Source: Agmasoma carcini (nom. nud.) (taxonomy: Eukaryota; Microsporidia; Thelohaniidae). Taken from it: a stretch of DNA of 64,000 bases. Below, one piece after another: positions 61,060 to 64,000 of this stretch. The notes under the pieces were generated by a model. It was not told the DNA's origin and did no database searches. It saw only the letters and a program-made list of their open reading frames with translations. Position numbers and translations under genes: made by a program. Position 1 is the stretch's first letter; every line of letters begins with the position of its first letter. Where the stretch lies: the NCBI GenBank assembly GCA_029232285.1, contig JAOXFI010000003.1, positions 62,001-126,000 of the forward strand, in the 5' to 3' direction.

Positions 61060-61830
61060 CATACGATACACCTCTTCTTGATTTCAGTTCAATTTTAAGA
61101 CCCGACCATACACTTTCTATAGTATTCGTATATTCTCTTCTCTCGTTCTTAAAACCCTTATTGTGTTAATTATACTATGTCGACATCCAGTGTTTTCAAC
61201 AGTTGCAGGATAAGATGGAACCCCATCTGTTTTGATTAAGGCGGCATTCATTATGTTTTTTTAATAAACATTTCAAAAGTCTCAATTGATCTGTCTGGTA
61301 AAACTTCAAGTCTTATTTCTTTTGTGATTTCACATATTGCACCAATAATCCATTAAATATCCTTTATTTCAGTCTTCATAGTTGTGGGGTTAAAAATAAG
61401 CTTTCTAAGCTGCATGCTGTTTCATTGATTTATACTGACCTCCCAATCCCTCCAATTTTATCACTCTGTTCAACAATATCACTAATTGCTTCAATAAAAA
61501 TGTTTTTAAGTTTTATATAAGTTTTTCGTTTATGCTTAATTGCGCAACAGCTAACTAATTTGGTATTTTACATGTATATAAATATGCGGACAATACATTT
61601 TTGTTGGTTTTTATTCTTAGGAAATTGATGTTAAAACATTCATTTATCTTATATTCTATAAGAACATATATTTCATCTCAATACCATATAATTAAAGTGT
61701 TTTTCGATTTTAACTAACAATCTCCCGAAAAATAGATTTCTCGATAGACATATTGACTTTTACCAATAATTAAAAAGTGTTCTTTCACAATTAATTCATT
61801 TATTAATGTTAAAATCCTATCTTCTAGCTT
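61060..61830 (-). pseudogene. Decayed Merlin/IS1595-type DDE transposase
   Basis: Reverse strand, several frameshifts and stops. In order: REIYFSGDC (about 61720-61740), IKHKRKTYIKL with KIGGIG and INETA (about 61420-61560; in Merlin elements GG-G-VQIDE carries the first catalytic Asp), WIIGAICEITKEIRLEVLP (about 61285-61345), DRSIETFEMFIK, then ALIKTDGVPSYPAT (about 61200-61245; second Asp) and INTIRVLRTREENI. This order and the spacing are those of Merlin/IS1016 transposases, known in Nosema genomes. It is broken and cannot act. Confidence 0.85.
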
Positions 61831-61911
61831 CATGGGCTGAAATATTTGCTTTACTGTATTATTATATTTATAAGTAGTCATTGATTTTGTACACCAAAGA
61901 ACTTAAAGAGA

Positions 61912-62245
61912 ATAGAATGTCAACAGGAGATATTTCTGAAAATGTGGCTGTATCTAGGTCTCAGTGTAATATATTTTACAAAAATATTAAAAATTATAAA
62001 ACAAAATGTTGTTTTTAGACACAATGATCTTCGAGATTGTTGATTTAAATAAAATTAAAACACATGAAAACACTGTTTTTCGTGTCATCAGATTAGCAAA
62101 AAAAACTGACATTAAATGTATCACCAAGAACAATTATATCACATGCTCTTTAATATAAACATTTGTGCAAGAGTTGCGACCAATAAACCTTTTTAACTAA
62201 GTTAAACAGTGAAAATCGCTTAAGACGGGTTTAAAGAACACATCG
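61912..62245 (+). pseudogene. Decayed Tc1/mariner transposase, N-terminal half
   Basis: Forward strand: RMSTGDISENVAVSRSQ (first helix-turn-helix), then VFRVIRLAKKTDIKCI (second DNA-binding segment, R--RRLAKKN-FSTAKDIK type), and NKPFLTKLNSENRL (the R-KP-LTK--K-RL type block). Stops between the pieces. The DDE half is not clear after 62250. No inverted repeats could be tied to it. Confidence 0.7.
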
Positions 62246-63224
62246 AACACAAAAGATGTTTAGGTTATAATAATATCGAGAAACACTTCCATATTTAAGC
62301 TAATGAAGGTTGATTGAAATCGATTGGTGTAGAGAAGTTCGGGTGATAGACTCAAGGAGAAATATAACAATAATACTACAAGATTTAAATGAATGTATTG
62401 TTTTAGCACGTGATTTACATCATTCAGCGCAAATTATGTCTTTTGATCAAAATACTAATCAACAAGACAACGCTTCTAGTTTGAAATTCTCATATTTTCA
62501 AAAATTATATTAATGACATGTATTGCCCGGTTCAGTCGTCTGATTCAAACTCAAAACTATATAAAATAATTTTATAAACAAAAAAGTCTGAATAACTTAA
62601 TAATATTAATATCAAGGACTAATATACAAAAAGTATTATTAAAAATTGTTAATTTATATTTTTTACTTCCAATTATACAAATTTAAATAATGTTAAAATA
62701 CTTGAATTAATTTTTTAAAAATATTTTTCAAAATTCTGAATTTGAATAATTTGTATTTAATAAGATAAATTTATATATCTGATAGGAAAATCTTTGTTAT
62801 TCTGTTAACCTAAATTATGATCAATAAATATTTTTGTTATAATCTACTCATAATTGTTAAAAATTTTAGTATAAAACCATAATCGCATATAAATATATCT
62901 ATTGATCCAATATAATTAATCAGGAAAATGTATTTTAAGAAAATCCATCAAACATATAGTAATAGTGATTAAAAACACTTCAACTCTTATTAGCTTCTTA
63001 AGAAGATAATAAATAATTAGTTTTTACCTATAATAAAGAAAAAAGCCGACAAGCCTTAAAAATTCTACAAACTGGAACACATCAACATTAAGATTCAAAG
63101 AGAAGAAACGTAAGGTGAGTTACTAATTATATACTTATTGTTCTACGATAAAGGGAGAAAAAGCAACACCATACCCTCTTAAACCATTTTTGATGATAAT
63201 GAAAAAAAATTAAGAAATTTATCA
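62246..63224. other. AT-rich spacer
   Basis: About 980 bases. No gene or tRNA. A short open frame near 62310-62513 has no family features and probably belongs to the decayed transposon above. Confidence 0.4.
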
Positions 63225-63400
63225 TAAAGAGCGTTACAGCTTGATGTAGTGCTCTACACATGCCGATAATTTATATCTTTGTGATCTTGAATCGACTTTT
63301 GTTTACATAATAAGAACGGTCGAAAGTTGGTTTCCCAGAAAGAAAAGAATCATCCGTATCCCTTCAATCCTGCATTAGCTCATAAAAGACATAACCTATT
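63225..63400 (-). repeat. Dispersed repeat family R1, copy 7 (degenerate fragment)
   Basis: In reverse complement it shows GAGCTAATGCAGG, GGGATACGGATGATT, CTGGGAAACCAACTTTCGAC, CACAAAGATATAAATTATCGG and AGAGCACTACATCAAGC, a diverged version of the order of blocks in copies 4 and 5. The poorest copy; assignment by block order. Confidence 0.6.
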
Positions 63401-63957
63401 ATAATTCAATTAACTGTTCGTTCCTATTTTATACTTTGTACAACTTGGAAGTCTGAACTCATCAATAAGAAATTATAATTTAAATATCAATTATAGATAA
63501 TCAGAAGATATAAAAAGGCCCTAAAGAAAATTAAGACTAAATAACTATTTTATGATTTTTTTCCTTTAATTATCTTTAAGTTTGTTGCAAGCATGTGTAA
63601 TATTCCATGTTTGGTGTAAAAAAGATATAATCACTAAGTAAGAATATGATTTACTAAACCATTATATCTTCTTGAAATTATTTACTATTTTTTTGTTAAA
63701 TTCATAAATTTTAAGGTTTATTATGACTATTTATATTAAAAATTAATTAAGATCAATATAGTGCCTTACTCCAGTGGTTAATTTTAAATGTAAAAATAAA
63801 ATGTTTGTAAGTGTTTATTATTTTGTCTTATATTTGATCATCAATGAAATCAAATAACTATATTTTCATAATCGCAATCAAAACAAATAAAATTAATTCT
63901 TTGAATTCGAAATTCATGTTTCATTAAAATTTGAAAAAATGAAAAAGGAAAAAAATA

Positions 63958-64000
63958 CTCCATCTCCGGGGATCGAACCCGGGTCGCTAACGTGACAGGC
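63958..64000 (-). tRNA. tRNA-Asp (anticodon GTC), 3' part; continues beyond the window
   Basis: The reverse strand shows the anticodon loop CTGTCAC, so anticodon GTC, followed by the 3' stem GTTAG, a short variable stretch CGAC, the T arm CCGGG TTCGATC CCCGG, acceptor 3' half AGATGGA and discriminator G. A T-run (AAAAA on the plus strand at 63951-63955) follows as a Pol III terminator. The 5' half is beyond base 64000. Confidence 0.88.

Noticed and set aside
1..64000. CRISPR array or bacterial operon
   Set aside because: No spaced identical short repeats of that type; the genes are clearly eukaryotic with eukaryotic tRNAs and no Shine-Dalgarno sites.

Overview
The window is a very AT-rich eukaryotic chromosome segment. 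I read it as microsporidian, probably from a Nosema/Vairimorpha-like lineage with a loose, transposon-bearing genome. The reasons are intronless and often shortened core eukaryotic genes, an AAATTT-like block and often a C-run just before the start codon, a 1-base gap between two convergent stop codons, a secreted Pro/Thr-rich Cys-bearing protein of polar-tube/spore-wall style, and Tc1/mariner and Merlin-type transposon relics. The lineage is an inference from these features, not from any database search. About 47% of the window codes for 27 protein genes; the rest is AT-rich spacer and decayed repeats.

Layout: 0-14 kb holds the 3' part of midasin, a Bub3-like WD40 gene, the Cdc7 kinase, a large secreted low-complexity protein, and a divergent pair (ARF-family GTPase and V-ATPase subunit D). 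14-19 kb is a mobile-element graveyard: a 1,338-bp Tc1/mariner with long two-site inverted repeats, lying inside an older relative, then a broken retroelement-type integrase. 19-28.5 kb is the densest housekeeping block: CDK1-like kinase, proteasome Rpt3, ribosomal protein uL23, SRP receptor alpha, an RNase PH-fold exosome subunit, NF-YB, CCT-gamma, tRNA-Val and eIF3i. 28.5-40 kb is sparse: two paralogous multi-span membrane proteins flank a mariner with a 21-bp minisatellite in one terminal repeat, followed by a small TCP10/CPAP-type protein and a secreted Cys-rich protein. 40-51.6 kb carries a GPAT-DGAT1 lipid gene pair, SUA5, DNA polymerase alpha subunit B, NAT10/Kre33 and a CHY zinc-finger protein. 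51.6-64 kb is again repeat-rich, with a tandem array, mariner and Merlin relics, a tiny possible histone-fold gene convergent with a membrane protein, a Rei1-like 60S factor, and the 3' part of tRNA-Asp at the edge.

The genes mostly serve core processes: ribosome assembly (midasin, NAT10, Rei1, uL23), translation (eIF3i, SUA5, tRNAs), cell cycle and replication (Cdc7, CDK1, Bub3-like, Pol alpha B), protein folding, targeting and turnover (CCT3, SR-alpha, Rpt3), and glycerolipid synthesis (GPAT then DGAT1). The least explained signals are a dispersed non-coding repeat family of about 500 bp with seven copies in 64 kb, the paralogous membrane protein pair, and the TCP10/CPAP-type protein in a lineage thought to lack centrioles.
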